From: an uncultured Oscillospiraceae bacterium
GTDB taxonomy: Bacteria; Bacillota; Clostridia; Oscillospirales; Oscillospiraceae
Reading direction: 5' to 3'
DNA: 64,000 bases
NCBI GenBank assembly: GCA_934569225.1
Contig: CAKTKC010000001.1
Location: forward strand, 1 to 64,000
Below are positions 8,451-17,254 of the stretch, piece after piece. The notes under the pieces are model-generated. The model was not told the origin of the DNA, searched no databases, and saw only the letters and a program-made list of their open reading frames with translations. Both the position numbers and the translations under genes were made by a program. How positions within the stretch are numbered: position 1 is the first letter of the stretch; each line of letters starts with the position of its first letter.

Positions 8451-9305
8451 ATGAAGTCGAAGAAAAGCAATTTCATAACGATATTCCTATTCCTGATGCT
8501 TCTCGCGGGTCTGTCCTTGCTGCTGTATCCCAGTATCAGCGACTATTGGAACTCCTTCCATTCCAGCCGGGCGATCAGCGAGTATGCCGAGAACGTGGCG
8601 GAGATGGATACCGAGCAATATGACGAGATGTGGTCGGCGGCGTGGGAGTATAACCAGTCCCTCCTGGCGCGCAGCACGGGCTTTACCTTGTCCGACGAGC
8701 AGAAACAGGAATACGAAAGTCTGCTGGACGTTTCCGGTCTCGGCATCATGGGCTATGTGGAGATCCCGGAGATCAGCGTCAGTCTTCCCATCTACCACGG
8801 AACGGAGGAATCCGTTCTTCAGGTCGCCGTGGGGCATCTGGAGTGGAGCAGCCTCCCGGTGGGGGGTGAGAGCAGCCATTGCGTGCTGTCCGGCCATCGC
8901 GCCCTGCCGTCTGCCAAACTGTTTACAGACCTGGATAAGCTGCGGGAGGGGGATATCTTCCTGCTCCGGGTGCTGGACGAGGTCCTGACCTACGAGGTGG
9001 ATCAGATTCTCATTGTAGAACCCCAGGACACGGCGTCATTGCAGATCGTGGAGGGCAAAGACCTCTGCACGCTGGTGACCTGTACGCCCTACGGCGTCAA
9101 TACGCACCGCCTTCTGGTGCGGGGACACCGGATTGAAAATATCGCGGAGTCCAAAACGATCCATATTACAGCAGACGCGCTGCAAATCGAGCCGCTGATC
9201 GTAGCCCCGATCGTGGCGATACCGATTTTGCTGCTGCTTCTGATTCTTCTTCTGCTTCCCAAGAAAACGGTCAGACACGGAGGTGATCCTGATGAAACTT
9301 TATAA
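8451..9305 (+). CDS. Class C (pilin-polymerising) sortase
   Basis: Membrane transpeptidase of 284 residues that joins pilin subunits. The start at 8451 follows an AAGGAGAG site; an upstream in-frame start would add a tail without homology. An N-terminal membrane helix (about 10-28) and a second C-terminal helix (about 253-275) are both visible, and the second is characteristic of class C. The catalytic triad is His149 ('LSGHRALP'), Cys211 ('TLVTCTPYGVNTHRLLVRG') and Arg224. The T-x-T-C-T-P-Y-G-V-N-T-H-R signature is the class C hallmark. It overlaps the next gene by 14 bp, indicating coupled translation with the minor pilin. Confidence 0.94.
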   Translation: MKSKKSNFITIFLFLMLLAGLSLLLYPSISDYWNSFHSSRAISEYAENVAEMDTEQYDEMWSAAWEYNQSLLARSTGFTLSDEQKQEYESLLDVSGLGIMGYVEIPEISVSLPIYHGTEESVLQVAVGHLEWSSLPVGGESSHCVLSGHRALPSAKLFTDLDKLREGDIFLLRVLDEVLTYEVDQILIVEPQDTASLQIVEGKDLCTLVTCTPYGVNTHRLLVRGHRIENIAESKTIHITADALQIEPLIVAPIVAIPILLLLLILLLLPKKTVRHGGDPDETL

Positions 9306-10281
9306 GCGGATGGCAGCGCTCTTTCTGAGCGTGGCTGCTGTTTTCCTGCTGATTCCGGCCGCCGCATCTGCGGCAGAGGCGATCGACCTGAGCCGGGATG
9401 TCAGACTGACGATCTCCTATCAGGATGGAGACGTACCGCTTGCCGGCGCTGAATTTTCCATTTATCTGGTCGCCGACGTGGACGAGAACGGCGAGCTGAC
9501 CACGACCCCGGCCTTCCGGCAGTTCAATGTGGATATCCGGGGCAAAAACGATGCGGCGTGGAAAGCCCTTGCCCGAACCCTGGAGGGCTATGTCCTGCGG
9601 GATCAGATCGAACCTACGGACAGCGGCGCGACAGGTCAGAGCGGATTCCTGTATTTTCCCACGGGCAGCACGAAGCTGATGCCGGGGCTGTATCTGGTGC
9701 TGGGACAGCGGCACACGCAGAACGGCCGCCGGTATGATGCCACGCCCTTCATGGTGATGCTGCCGACACGAAGCGAAAATACATGGAGCTACGAAGTCAT
9801 CGCGAGCCCCAAGCACACGGATCAGGAAATCCCGGATACCCCCACCGACATCACCCGAAAGGTCCTGAAGGTGTGGGACGATAACGGCCATGAAAACAGT
9901 CGACCCAGTGAGATCACCGTCCAGCTTCTCCGGGACGGCGAGATCTACGACACGGTGACGCTGAACGCCGGCAACAACTGGCGTTATACCTGGTCGGGTC
10001 TGGATGACGACTATAGCTGGACGATTGTGGAAAAGGAGCTCAGCGGCTACACCGTGCGGGTTGACCAGGAAGGCATTACGTTTGTCGTGACGAACACCTA
10101 CGTTCCCACTACCCCGGATACGCCGACCCAGCCGACGAAGCCGAGCCCGTCAACGCCGGGCAAACCGTCTTTGCCGCAAACCGGTCAGCTCTGGTGGCCG
10201 GTGCCGGTGCTCATGTGTGCCGGACTGGTTTTGGTCGTGGCCGGTCTGCTGCGCCGGAGGAGAGAAAGCAATGGAGAATAA
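9292..10281 (+). CDS. Minor pilin, Cna-B-domain LPXTG protein
   Basis: Cell-wall-anchored pilin subunit of 329 residues. The start at 9292 follows GGAGGTGAT and overlaps the sortase end. A signal peptide ('KRMAALFLSVAAVFLLIPA' then 'AASAAEA') precedes an N-terminal beta domain (about 30-170). A Cna-B domain at about 185-275 contains 'KVLKVWDDNGHENSRPSEIT', with a 'WTIVEKELSGYTV' E-box that fits an isopeptide bond. A Pro/Thr-rich linker (about 277-293), the sorting signal LPQTG (294-298), a membrane helix and an R-rich tail follow. Its small size and single Cna-B domain suggest the basal or ancillary subunit, anchored by the following sortase. Confidence 0.9.
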   Translation: MKLYKRMAALFLSVAAVFLLIPAAASAAEAIDLSRDVRLTISYQDGDVPLAGAEFSIYLVADVDENGELTTTPAFRQFNVDIRGKNDAAWKALARTLEGYVLRDQIEPTDSGATGQSGFLYFPTGSTKLMPGLYLVLGQRHTQNGRRYDATPFMVMLPTRSENTWSYEVIASPKHTDQEIPDTPTDITRKVLKVWDDNGHENSRPSEITVQLLRDGEIYDTVTLNAGNNWRYTWSGLDDDYSWTIVEKELSGYTVRVDQEGITFVVTNTYVPTTPDTPTQPTKPSPSTPGKPSLPQTGQLWWPVPVLMCAGLVLVVAGLLRRRRESNGE

Positions 10282-10900
10282 TGGCGGAAAACCGTTGATC
10301 TGGACAGGGCTGCTGCTGATTGCAGCAGCCCTTCTGCTGACGGGATACAACATGTGGGAGTCAGAGCGGGCGGAAGCAGAAAACAAGGTGATTGTTGAGC
10401 AGCTGGAGGAAGTCATTCCGGAACCGACGCACCCGGAGACTACCCTGATTCCGGAACCTGCCGTCCTGGAGGAAGAGATACCGGATTATATTCTGAATCC
10501 CAATATGGAAATGCCTACGGAAACGGTCAACGGCTACGAATATATCGGCGTGCTGGAAATTCCGGAATTGGAGCTGAAGCTGCCGGTTATGAGCACATGG
10601 AGCTATCCGAGACTGAGGGTTGCGCCCTGCCGGTATGAAGGCTCCGTCTACAGCAAGAATCTGATCATTGCGGCGCACAACTACAATTCCCATTTCGGGC
10701 GGCTCCGGCAGCTTCACACCGGGAGCCAGGTCACGTTCACGGATGTGGATGGAAACATCTTCTCCTACGAGGTGATTTCGCTGGAAACCCTGATGCCGAC
10801 GGCGGTTGAGGAAATGGAAAGCGGCGACTGGGATCTGACGCTGTTCACCTGCACAGTCGGCGGACGGACACGCGTGGTGGTACGCTGCGCGTTGGTTTGA
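10271..10900 (+). CDS. Second sortase, possibly the pilus-anchoring enzyme
   Basis: Sortase-family transpeptidase of 209 residues, translated from an ATG overlapping the end of the minor pilin by 11 bp. It has one N-terminal membrane helix (about 11-25), an acidic Pro/Glu linker, and a catalytic domain beginning 'GYEYIGVLEIPELELKLPVM'. Catalytic residues are His136 ('AAHNYNSHFGRL'), Cys194 ('LFTCTVGGRTRVVVRC') and Arg201. It has no C-terminal helix and no T-P-Y-G signature, so it is not class C; it resembles class D/B-like sortases of clostridial pilus loci. The paired class C and second sortase suggest division of labour between polymerisation and wall anchoring. A complete promoter for the next unit overlaps its stop codon. 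Confidence 0.87.
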   Translation: MENNGGKPLIWTGLLLIAAALLLTGYNMWESERAEAENKVIVEQLEEVIPEPTHPETTLIPEPAVLEEEIPDYILNPNMEMPTETVNGYEYIGVLEIPELELKLPVMSTWSYPRLRVAPCRYEGSVYSKNLIIAAHNYNSHFGRLRQLHTGSQVTFTDVDGNIFSYEVISLETLMPTAVEEMESGDWDLTLFTCTVGGRTRVVVRCALV

Positions 10901-10925
10901 CCGCGCCATCTTTTTACTTTATAAT
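10897..10925 (+). promoter_or_regulatory. Strong sigma-A-like promoter for the DUF2201/MoxR unit
   Basis: TTGACC, a 17-bp spacer and a perfect TATAAT. The -35 box contains the TGA stop of the second sortase. The predicted transcript would begin about 14 nt before the start codon at 10946, so the next three genes can be expressed apart from the pilus. Confidence 0.8.
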
Positions 10926-10945
10926 ACGAAAACGGAGGCGGGAGG

Positions 10946-11296
10946 ATGGAAAACGGAAACGCGCTGTATCAGAAATTTATGTCCTCCAAACAGGCAGCTG
11001 TGCGTCTGGAGCTGGCGCTGCTGGGCTTTTTTCAGCCGGACGGCTATACGGACAAGCAGCACCGCGATTTTGGAAGCTATCTGAGGCTCCGTATCCGACC
11101 GGCGGCGGAGGCTTTGATTCAGAGGGACGCCTTAGACCAGCTGCAAGCGCTGGAAGAACTGGGCTGGATGGATGCTTCCGTGATCGAGGATTGCATGGAC
11201 TACGCCATCCGGAATCAGAAGACTCAGGCATTTATCTGGCTGCTGGAACGGAAAACCCGGAAATATGGGTTTCCTGACCGGTGCTTTGATCTTTGA
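10946..11296 (+). CDS. Hypothetical protein, first gene of DUF2201/MoxR unit
   Basis: A soluble 116-residue protein that I do not recognise. It has no signal peptide or membrane helix and appears mainly helical, with a central stretch rich in R, L and E ('SYLRLRIRPAAEALIQRD'). It is preceded by a GGAGGCGGGAGG ribosome binding site and a strong promoter. The following VWA-type gene starts within or just after its stop codon, so the two are translationally linked. By position it may be an accessory or adaptor of the VWA/MoxR pair. Confidence 0.75.
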   Translation: MENGNALYQKFMSSKQAAVRLELALLGFFQPDGYTDKQHRDFGSYLRLRIRPAAEALIQRDALDQLQALEELGWMDASVIEDCMDYAIRNQKTQAFIWLLERKTRKYGFPDRCFDL

Positions 11297-11313
11297 CGCA
11301 GAGGATGACTTCT

Positions 11314-12546
11314 ATGGCTCAGGACGAGAAGCAAAGGGAATTGTGTCTGCGGGTCTTGCAGACCTGCCGGGCGGAGCTGTGCGACCTGTTCCCTTATCTG
11401 GACGCGGCCTTTGACTGCCTGAGATGGCAGCTTGGAGACAGGCCGGGCTTTTCCGTTGATGGGCAGGCCATGTATTTCCCGGTTCGGGAGACGTTGGAAT
11501 GCTACAGCCGGGAGCCGGCGGCGCTGCGGCGGGGGTATCTGCATATGCTGCTGCACTGCCTGTTTTTGCATCTGTTCAGACCGGCGGGGGAAATGTGGAG
11601 CCTTGCCTGTGACATGGCCGTGGAGCAGATGATCGAGCGGCAGGCACAGCCTCGTCTGGCGCTGGAGAATGCCGTCAGGAAGGATTGCTTTGACCGCATG
11701 GGGAACGAGACGCTGTCGGCAGAGCGGATTCTGGAACTGCTGGAGGCGGGGGTGTTTCCCTATACCATGGAGGAAATCCGCGGGGCGTTTTCCTTTGACG
11801 ACCACAGCCGATGGGACGAGTCAGCCACTGGCGGTCTGCGCAGCCAGTGGGAGCAGATGCTCCTGGCCGCGGCAAAAAACAAGGCCGGCAAGGGAAAACG
11901 GGGAACAACATCCGGCGCAGCGGCAGAAAGCCCCATGGAAATGGCGGAATCGAAGTATGATTACCGGAAGTTCTTACAGCGCTTCACCTTCCCACGGGAA
12001 GAGGTGGAGCTGGACACCGAGAGCTTTGACTATAACTTTTACAACTTCGGCATGGAACAGTATGGCTCCATGCCCCTGATCGAACCGCTGGAATACAAGG
12101 AAGTGCGGCGGCTGGAAGAACTGGTCATTGCCATCGACACCTCCGGCTCCTGCTCGCGGGAAACAGTAAGCCGCTTCTTGAGCGAAACCTATGCCATCCT
12201 CTCACGGCAGGAAAACTTTTTCCGGAGGATGAAGGTATACTTTATCCAGTGCGACTGTCTGATTCAGGATGTGGCCTTGATCCGGAACCGGGAGGACTGG
12301 CTGGCATACGAAAAGAAAATCTGCATCCGGGGGCGAGGCGGCACGGATTTTACGCCGGTGTTCGACTATGTGGAAAAGCAGCGGCAGCGGAAGGAACTGA
12401 AAAATCTGAAAGCGCTGCTCTACTTTACCGACGGCGACGGCGCGTACCCCACAACACCGCCGGACTATGAGACGGCTTTTATCCTGCTGAAAGAAAGCGG
12501 CCGCCGGGAGCTGGTTCCCGCCTGGGGGAAACTCTTACTGATCTAG
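11314..12546 (+). CDS. DUF2201-type protein with C-terminal VWA-like domain
   Basis: Cytoplasmic protein of about 410 residues. The N-terminal half resembles the DUF2201 putative metallopeptidase domain, with a His-rich helix 'YLHMLLHCLFLHLF'. The C-terminal half (about 265-410) is a VWA-like fold with the MIDAS sequence 'IAIDTSGSCS' and later 'RGGTDFTPVFDY' and 'LLYFTDGDGAYP'. Such proteins are regularly encoded next to a MoxR AAA+ ATPase, as here (10-bp gap), and are thought to act as a metal-dependent chaperone pair. Three in-frame starts are possible (TTG 11293, ATG 11305, ATG 11314); the last has the best spacing from AGAGG. The metallopeptidase label is tentative: I do not see a clean HExxH. 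Confidence 0.82.
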   Translation: MAQDEKQRELCLRVLQTCRAELCDLFPYLDAAFDCLRWQLGDRPGFSVDGQAMYFPVRETLECYSREPAALRRGYLHMLLHCLFLHLFRPAGEMWSLACDMAVEQMIERQAQPRLALENAVRKDCFDRMGNETLSAERILELLEAGVFPYTMEEIRGAFSFDDHSRWDESATGGLRSQWEQMLLAAAKNKAGKGKRGTTSGAAAESPMEMAESKYDYRKFLQRFTFPREEVELDTESFDYNFYNFGMEQYGSMPLIEPLEYKEVRRLEELVIAIDTSGSCSRETVSRFLSETYAILSRQENFFRRMKVYFIQCDCLIQDVALIRNREDWLAYEKKICIRGRGGTDFTPVFDYVEKQRQRKELKNLKALLYFTDGDGAYPTTPPDYETAFILLKESGRRELVPAWGKLLLI

Positions 12547-12555
12547 GGGAAATCT

Positions 12556-14052
12556 ATGAACATTCAGGAAGCAAAACAGGAGATCATCCATACCTTGCAG
12601 GCGTATCTGCGCAAGGATGAGGCCGGAAATTACCTGTTTCCGGCGGTACACCAGCGTCCCATTCTGCTGATGGGCCCTCCGGGCATCGGAAAGACCGCCA
12701 TCATGGAGCAGGTCGCCCGGAGCTGCGGCGTGGGACTGGTGGCCTATACCATCACCCACCACACCCGGCAGAGCGCCATCGGCCTGCCTCATATCGAGGA
12801 AAAAACCTACGGCGGGCAGGTGATGTCCGTCACGGAATATACCATGAGCGAGATCATCGCTTCCGTTTACGAGACCATGGAGCGCACCGGCTGTCGGGAG
12901 GGCATTCTGTTTCTGGACGAGATCAACTGCGTTTCGGAGACCCTGGCGCCCACCATGCTGCAATTCTTGCAGAACAAAACCTTCGGCACTCACCGTGTCC
13001 CGGAGGGGTGGGTCATTGTGGCCGCGGGAAACCCGCCGGAGTATAACAAATCGGTACGGGAGTTCGATGTGGTGACGCTTGACCGGGTGCGGCAGATCGA
13101 CGTGGAAGCAGACCTGGACATCTGGCTGGATTACGCACGGCAGAGGCAGCTTCACGGTGCGGTCATTTCCTATCTGTCCGTGAAGCGGGAGCGGTTCTAC
13201 ATGGTGAAGCGGACGGAGGACAATCTGTCGTTTGTAACTGCCCGGGGCTGGGAAGACCTGTCCCAGATACTGAAGGGCTATGAAGCACTGCAAGTCCCGG
13301 TGACGGAGACGCTGGTATCCCAATTCCTGCACCATGGGGAAACGGCCAGAGATTTTGCCGCCTATTACCGGCTCTACCAGACCTACGGCGCCGATTACGC
13401 CGTGCCGGAAATTCTGAACGGAACGCTGGCGGAGAAAGCCTATCAGGAGCGGGTGGCCATGGCGCAGAGCGGCAGCTTTGACGAACGGATTACGGTGGTG
13501 AATCTGGTTCTGGACGCGCTGGGGGCGGAATTCGCGGCCTATGCCCGGGAGGACGCGGCAGTCGTCCGGCTCCACGAACTGCTGGGGCGGTATCAAAACG
13601 GGAGCCAGTCCCTGACGGAGTTTATCGCCGCCAACCGGAAGAGTCTGGAGGTAAAACGCCAAAATGCCCTCCTTTCCCCGGAGGAAGCCCGACGGGAGGA
13701 GCGGGTGCTGCATCGCCTGGAAGAGATGGACTTAGCGGTAAAGCAGGCGCATATCCGGGAGCAAAAAGAGCAGATTGCACTTCTGCGCACCCTGTTCGGC
13801 GAGGACGTCCGGCGGCGGGAAGAGCTGATCCGGCGTACCCAGACGGAGCTTTCCCATGGGTTCCGTTTTGTGGCGGACTGCTTCGGCGAGGGGCAGGAGA
13901 TGATCCTGCTGGTATCCGCACTGACCAGAACACCAAATGCCCTGACCTACATCGGCCGTTACGGCTGTGAACCGTATCTGCATTATGCTCAGGCGCTTAT
14001 GTACCGGCAGCAGGAGGCCGCCTTGCAGCAAGCCTGCCGGGAAGTGCTGTGA
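12556..14052 (+). CDS. MoxR-type AAA+ ATPase
   Basis: AAA+ ATPase of 498 residues. Walker A is 'GPPGIGKT' (about residues 39-46), Walker B 'GILFLDEINC' and sensor-1-like 'IVAAGNPPEYNKSVREFD'. The N-terminal ATPase module (about 30-270) is of the MoxR/RavA type. The C-terminal 230 residues are largely helical, with a charged segment around 385-440 ('VLHRLEEMDLAVKQAHIREQ'), and have no recognised domain. It starts 10 bp after the VWA protein with a GGGGAAAT site. With that protein it probably forms an ATP-driven remodelling or metal-insertion chaperone. No client is evident; the adjacent metal-motif-rich pilus protein is an attractive but unproven candidate. Confidence 0.9.
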   Translation: MNIQEAKQEIIHTLQAYLRKDEAGNYLFPAVHQRPILLMGPPGIGKTAIMEQVARSCGVGLVAYTITHHTRQSAIGLPHIEEKTYGGQVMSVTEYTMSEIIASVYETMERTGCREGILFLDEINCVSETLAPTMLQFLQNKTFGTHRVPEGWVIVAAGNPPEYNKSVREFDVVTLDRVRQIDVEADLDIWLDYARQRQLHGAVISYLSVKRERFYMVKRTEDNLSFVTARGWEDLSQILKGYEALQVPVTETLVSQFLHHGETARDFAAYYRLYQTYGADYAVPEILNGTLAEKAYQERVAMAQSGSFDERITVVNLVLDALGAEFAAYAREDAAVVRLHELLGRYQNGSQSLTEFIAANRKSLEVKRQNALLSPEEARREERVLHRLEEMDLAVKQAHIREQKEQIALLRTLFGEDVRRREELIRRTQTELSHGFRFVADCFGEGQEMILLVSALTRTPNALTYIGRYGCEPYLHYAQALMYRQQEAALQQACREVL

Positions 14053-14120
14053 CGGGGAAGCAAGGCTAAGGAACCTCTGATTTGCAATTGTTCTTCTTTG
14101 CGCAGCGTACATAGAAATAG

Positions 14121-14159
14121 AAACAGGCCGTTATGGAATCGAACCATAACGGCCTGTTT
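14121..14159 (-). terminator. Terminator of the M3 peptidase gene
   Basis: A perfect 16-bp stem (AAACAGGCCGTTATGG / CCATAACGGCCTGTTT) with a 7-nt loop, 81 bp beyond the peptidase stop codon. Read on the minus strand it ends in CTGTTTCTATTTCT. It may also stop transcripts of the MoxR gene coming from the other side. The rest of 14053-14240 shows no gene. Confidence 0.8.
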
Positions 14160-14240
14160 GGTTAAGAGAAACCACGCTTTACAATGAAGTCAATTCTGAG
14201 CACCTTTCCGGTTGCGGAGAGTATCGGAATGGGACTTCCC

Positions 14241-15950
14241 TTACTTTGCCTGCTCAGCGATCTGCTTGAGCAGAATTTCCTCCGCGTACCCGCAGGCGCG
14301 CTCCACGGAGCCGGGCTCGAAGGGGTTGGACAGATTCGCGTAGCGCAGCGTTTCCAGATAGCTGCGGCTGCCGCCGGTCTTGCAGAGGTTGAGATAGTCC
14401 TGCCATGCCGCTTCCTTGTTTTCGGCGTACTTCTTCTTGAACTCCATCGCGCCCATGGTGGTGAGGGTGTAGTTGATGTAGTAGAAGGGGTAGAGGTAGA
14501 TGTGCAGCTTGTGATACCAGTAGCCGCCCCGCTCCATGAAGGCATCGTCCTCGTAGCGCCGCCAGGGCATGTACTTTTCCTCCAGCAGATGCCACTGATA
14601 CGTCCGCTCCTTGGGGGTCAGCTCGGGATGGGCATAGCAGATGTGCTGGAATTCGTCCACGGCCACGCCGAAGGGAACGAAGGTCAGAGCCTCCTGCAAA
14701 TGGGCGAAGCGGAACTTGTCCGCCTGATCGCCGAAGAACCACTCGGCGTAGGGGTAGGCGAACTGCTCCATGGACATGGAGTGAATTTCCGCGATGTCGG
14801 TGGATTCGCTGTAAAAGTCTGCGATCGGCTGGCTGCGCATGGCCATGTAGCCCGCGAAGGCGTGACCAAGCTCGTGGGTCAGCACCTGCATGTCGAAAAT
14901 CGTGTGGTTGAAACAGGAGAACACGAAGGGCGCCTTCAGGCTGGGCAGGCTCGTCATGTAGCCCGTGGAAGCCTTGCCCGGCTTGTTCTGTAAGTCCATC
15001 AGCTCATGATCGATCATGAAGTCAATGAATTCGCCGGTTTCCGGGCTGATCTCATGGTACATTTTCTGGGCGGTTTTGACCATGAAGGCGTCGTCCCCCG
15101 CAGGCTCGGCGTTGCCGTCCGGGAAGACCATCTTCTCGTCGTACCACATGACATGGTCGATGCCGAGGCGCTTGGCCTGGGCGTCATAGAGCTTCTGGCA
15201 CAGCGGCACGAGGAATGTGCGCACCTGCTCCCGGAAGGACGCGACTTCCTTTTCGCCGTAGTCCGTGCGTCCCTGCTCCAGATAGCCCACGGGAATGTAG
15301 TTCTCATAGCCCAGGTTCCTGCCCATCTGGTTGCGGATGCGGATGAGCTCGCTCCAGATCTCCTCCAGACGCGGCTCATTATCCCCGTAGAATTTGGAGT
15401 ACGCCTTGACGGCGGCGGCACGCACCCTGCGGTCGGGATGCTCGAAGTACTTCTGGATGCCGTAGAGGTTCAGAGTCTTGCCGTCAAAGGCAATCTCGGC
15501 GGTGGCCATGATCTTCTGGTACTCGTTGGTCAGGCGGCTTTCCTGCTGACGCAGCGGGATGTTGGCTTCGCAGAACAGCTTCTTCTGCAAGTCCATGGAG
15601 ACGAAATACTGCTTGCCAAATTCCCGCTCGATGTCCGCACGGAAGGGGCTGGCCGCAATGGCCTCGCTGAGCGCGACTTCGTCACCGCTGAGCGTGGGCA
15701 GCGTGTCCTGCAGATAATTGATCTCCGCCTCATAGAATTCGTCCCGGGTGTCCAGCGTGTGGCGGATGTGTGCGATGGAATACTGGGTGAACAGTTCGCA
15801 GCTCTCCCGGTCGATCTCAAAAATCAGGCTGCGCAGGGCTTCGTAGCTCTCCGCCTGCCCGACTGCAGCTTTCCATTGGACGAGTTTTGCCCGGCGCGTC
15901 TCCAGATCGGGGCGCTTGTACTCCAGTGTTGAAAACTTGTAATTTTCCAT
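14241..15950 (-). CDS. M3 family oligoendopeptidase
   Basis: Cytoplasmic zinc metallopeptidase of 569 residues, M3B/PepF-like, cleaving medium-size peptides. The zinc site is clear: 'HELGHAFAGYM' at His359-Glu360-His363 and the downstream Glu ligand in 'STDIAEIHSMSMEQF'. The substrate-closing loop near the C terminus is visible as 'GGYWYHKLHIYLYPFYYINY', with the conserved Tyr and His residues typical of the family. There is no signal peptide. Length is normal. It starts after AAGGAGA and is followed by a strong terminator, so it is probably monocistronic; the next gene upstream (glycosyltransferase, same strand) ends 80 bp before it. Confidence 0.95.
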   Translation of the reverse strand: MENYKFSTLEYKRPDLETRRAKLVQWKAAVGQAESYEALRSLIFEIDRESCELFTQYSIAHIRHTLDTRDEFYEAEINYLQDTLPTLSGDEVALSEAIAASPFRADIEREFGKQYFVSMDLQKKLFCEANIPLRQQESRLTNEYQKIMATAEIAFDGKTLNLYGIQKYFEHPDRRVRAAAVKAYSKFYGDNEPRLEEIWSELIRIRNQMGRNLGYENYIPVGYLEQGRTDYGEKEVASFREQVRTFLVPLCQKLYDAQAKRLGIDHVMWYDEKMVFPDGNAEPAGDDAFMVKTAQKMYHEISPETGEFIDFMIDHELMDLQNKPGKASTGYMTSLPSLKAPFVFSCFNHTIFDMQVLTHELGHAFAGYMAMRSQPIADFYSESTDIAEIHSMSMEQFAYPYAEWFFGDQADKFRFAHLQEALTFVPFGVAVDEFQHICYAHPELTPKERTYQWHLLEEKYMPWRRYEDDAFMERGGYWYHKLHIYLYPFYYINYTLTTMGAMEFKKKYAENKEAAWQDYLNLCKTGGSRSYLETLRYANLSNPFEPGSVERACGYAEEILLKQIAEQAK

Positions 15951-16030
15951 AGTGTTCTTGTCTCCTTACATGATTGATAGGGGGTTAAAATCCTTTTTCA
16001 GGAACATTGATTGCCGGCTTTCATCTTCTT

Positions 16031-17131
16031 CTAAAAAAGCTTGCAGCACATTTTATATATGCCGAAGTCCCGGGTTCGCAGAGCCTTTATCAGCGTGCGA
16101 TTTCCGGAAACGTCCAGATCGGCGGGGAAGGTATTGCAGAAAAGGTCACAGGTCAGAACGAACACGCTCTCCTGAATGTTTTCCGGGAGGTCTGCAATGC
16201 GGTGCTGGTTCAGACGGATTTGCAGCAGGATGTAGCGGAAATAGGCGTCGTCTGCCGGAAGCCCCGCCTGGGCGTGTTCCGCCATCAGCGCCTCCGTGAT
16301 CCAGTAGGTGTCCACGGACTTGGGCTTGCCGTGGGAGGATCTGACGATGCCGACCTGGTTGATGCGGTAGCCGTAGACCATATGTCCCGTGACCCAGGCA
16401 TTTTTGACGTTGGGGAAAATCAGGTAGGAGAGCAGGGAGTCCTCGTACCAGTAGCCATCCGGGAAGCAGAGGTGCTCGAAAAGTGCGCCCCGGTAGAGCT
16501 TCCCCCAGGCGTGACCGTGGAGGGTATAGGGGTCGGGTATCTTCCGGTCGGATTCATAGCGGTGCATGACAGATTTTCTGTCATCATACACGTAATACGC
16601 GCCACCCTCTACCAGGTCGCAGTCGTGGGCAAAAGCGGTGTCCAGCAGAGCATCAATGGCACCGGGCAGGAGATAATCATCGGAATCGACAAACATAATG
16701 TATTTCCCGAAAATTTCCCGGATACCGGTATTTCTCGCACCGGAAAGCCCCTTGTTCCGCTGGTGAATGACCGTCACCCGGGGATCGTCGGAGTAGGTGT
16801 CCGCAATCGCGGGGGTGGCATCGGTGGCACCGTCGTCCACCAGAATGACGCGGTATGTATACTTTGTCTCCTGCGCCAGCACGGAGTCCATGCACTGGGC
16901 AAGATAGGCTTCCACGTTATAGGCCGGGATCACGATCTGCAAATCGCACTCCGGCTCCAGCAGCCGGTTGTCGGCGGCTGCGGTTCCCGTGGGGGGAGGG
17001 GAGAAGCCCAGCAGCGTTTCTCGTGCGCCGGCGGGATCCAGGACGGATTTTCGGCTGAAAACCGGCGCGGCTGTGTTCAGGATGCCTTTCAGGGTGCCTT
17101 TGATCGCACCCTTGATTGACGATGCTGTCAT
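16031..17131 (-). CDS. Family 2 glycosyltransferase
   Basis: GT-A fold glycosyltransferase of 366 residues. The start at 17131 has a GAGGTGAT site and lies 19 bp after a predicted promoter. After an N-terminal extension of about 60 residues comes the catalytic domain beginning 'LQIVIPAYNVEAYLAQCMDS', then 'VILVDDGATDATPAIADTY', 'NKGLSGARNTGIREIFGKYI' and the metal-binding 'FVDSDDYLLPGA'. A later 'HGHAWGKLYRG' is common in capsule and teichoic-type GT2 enzymes. No membrane helix is obvious. It probably adds sugar to a cell-surface polysaccharide. It is divergent from the DUF554 gene. Donor and acceptor cannot be inferred. Confidence 0.9.
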   Translation of the reverse strand: MTASSIKGAIKGTLKGILNTAAPVFSRKSVLDPAGARETLLGFSPPPTGTAAADNRLLEPECDLQIVIPAYNVEAYLAQCMDSVLAQETKYTYRVILVDDGATDATPAIADTYSDDPRVTVIHQRNKGLSGARNTGIREIFGKYIMFVDSDDYLLPGAIDALLDTAFAHDCDLVEGGAYYVYDDRKSVMHRYESDRKIPDPYTLHGHAWGKLYRGALFEHLCFPDGYWYEDSLLSYLIFPNVKNAWVTGHMVYGYRINQVGIVRSSHGKPKSVDTYWITEALMAEHAQAGLPADDAYFRYILLQIRLNQHRIADLPENIQESVFVLTCDLFCNTFPADLDVSGNRTLIKALRTRDFGIYKMCCKLF

Positions 17132-17149
17132 AGTATCACCTCGAAAACC

Positions 17150-17178
17150 AGTATACCGTTTCCCGGGTGGAAAGTCAA
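17150..17178 (-). promoter_or_regulatory. Promoter of the glycosyltransferase gene
   Basis: On the minus strand: TTGACT, a 17-bp spacer, TATACT. It sits back to back with the plus-strand promoter at 17194-17222. Confidence 0.7.
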
Positions 17179-17193
17179 TATCCCGGCGCCCGG

Positions 17194-17222
17194 TTGACTT
17201 TTTGGCAGGGATGCGGTAGAAT
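17194..17222 (+). promoter_or_regulatory. Promoter of the DUF554-PfkB unit
   Basis: TTGACT, a 17-bp spacer, TAGAAT. The start codon at 17255 follows GAGAGGGAAGGAAT. Confidence 0.7.
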
Positions 17223-17254
17223 TTGGGAAAATCGGGAAGAGAGAGGGAAGGAAT

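Noticed and set aside
14121..14159. Hairpin loop resembling a tRNA T-arm (TTCGATT between ATGG/CCAT)
   Set aside because: The 16-bp perfect stem fits a terminator and no other tRNA part is present, so a tRNA remnant is not supported.
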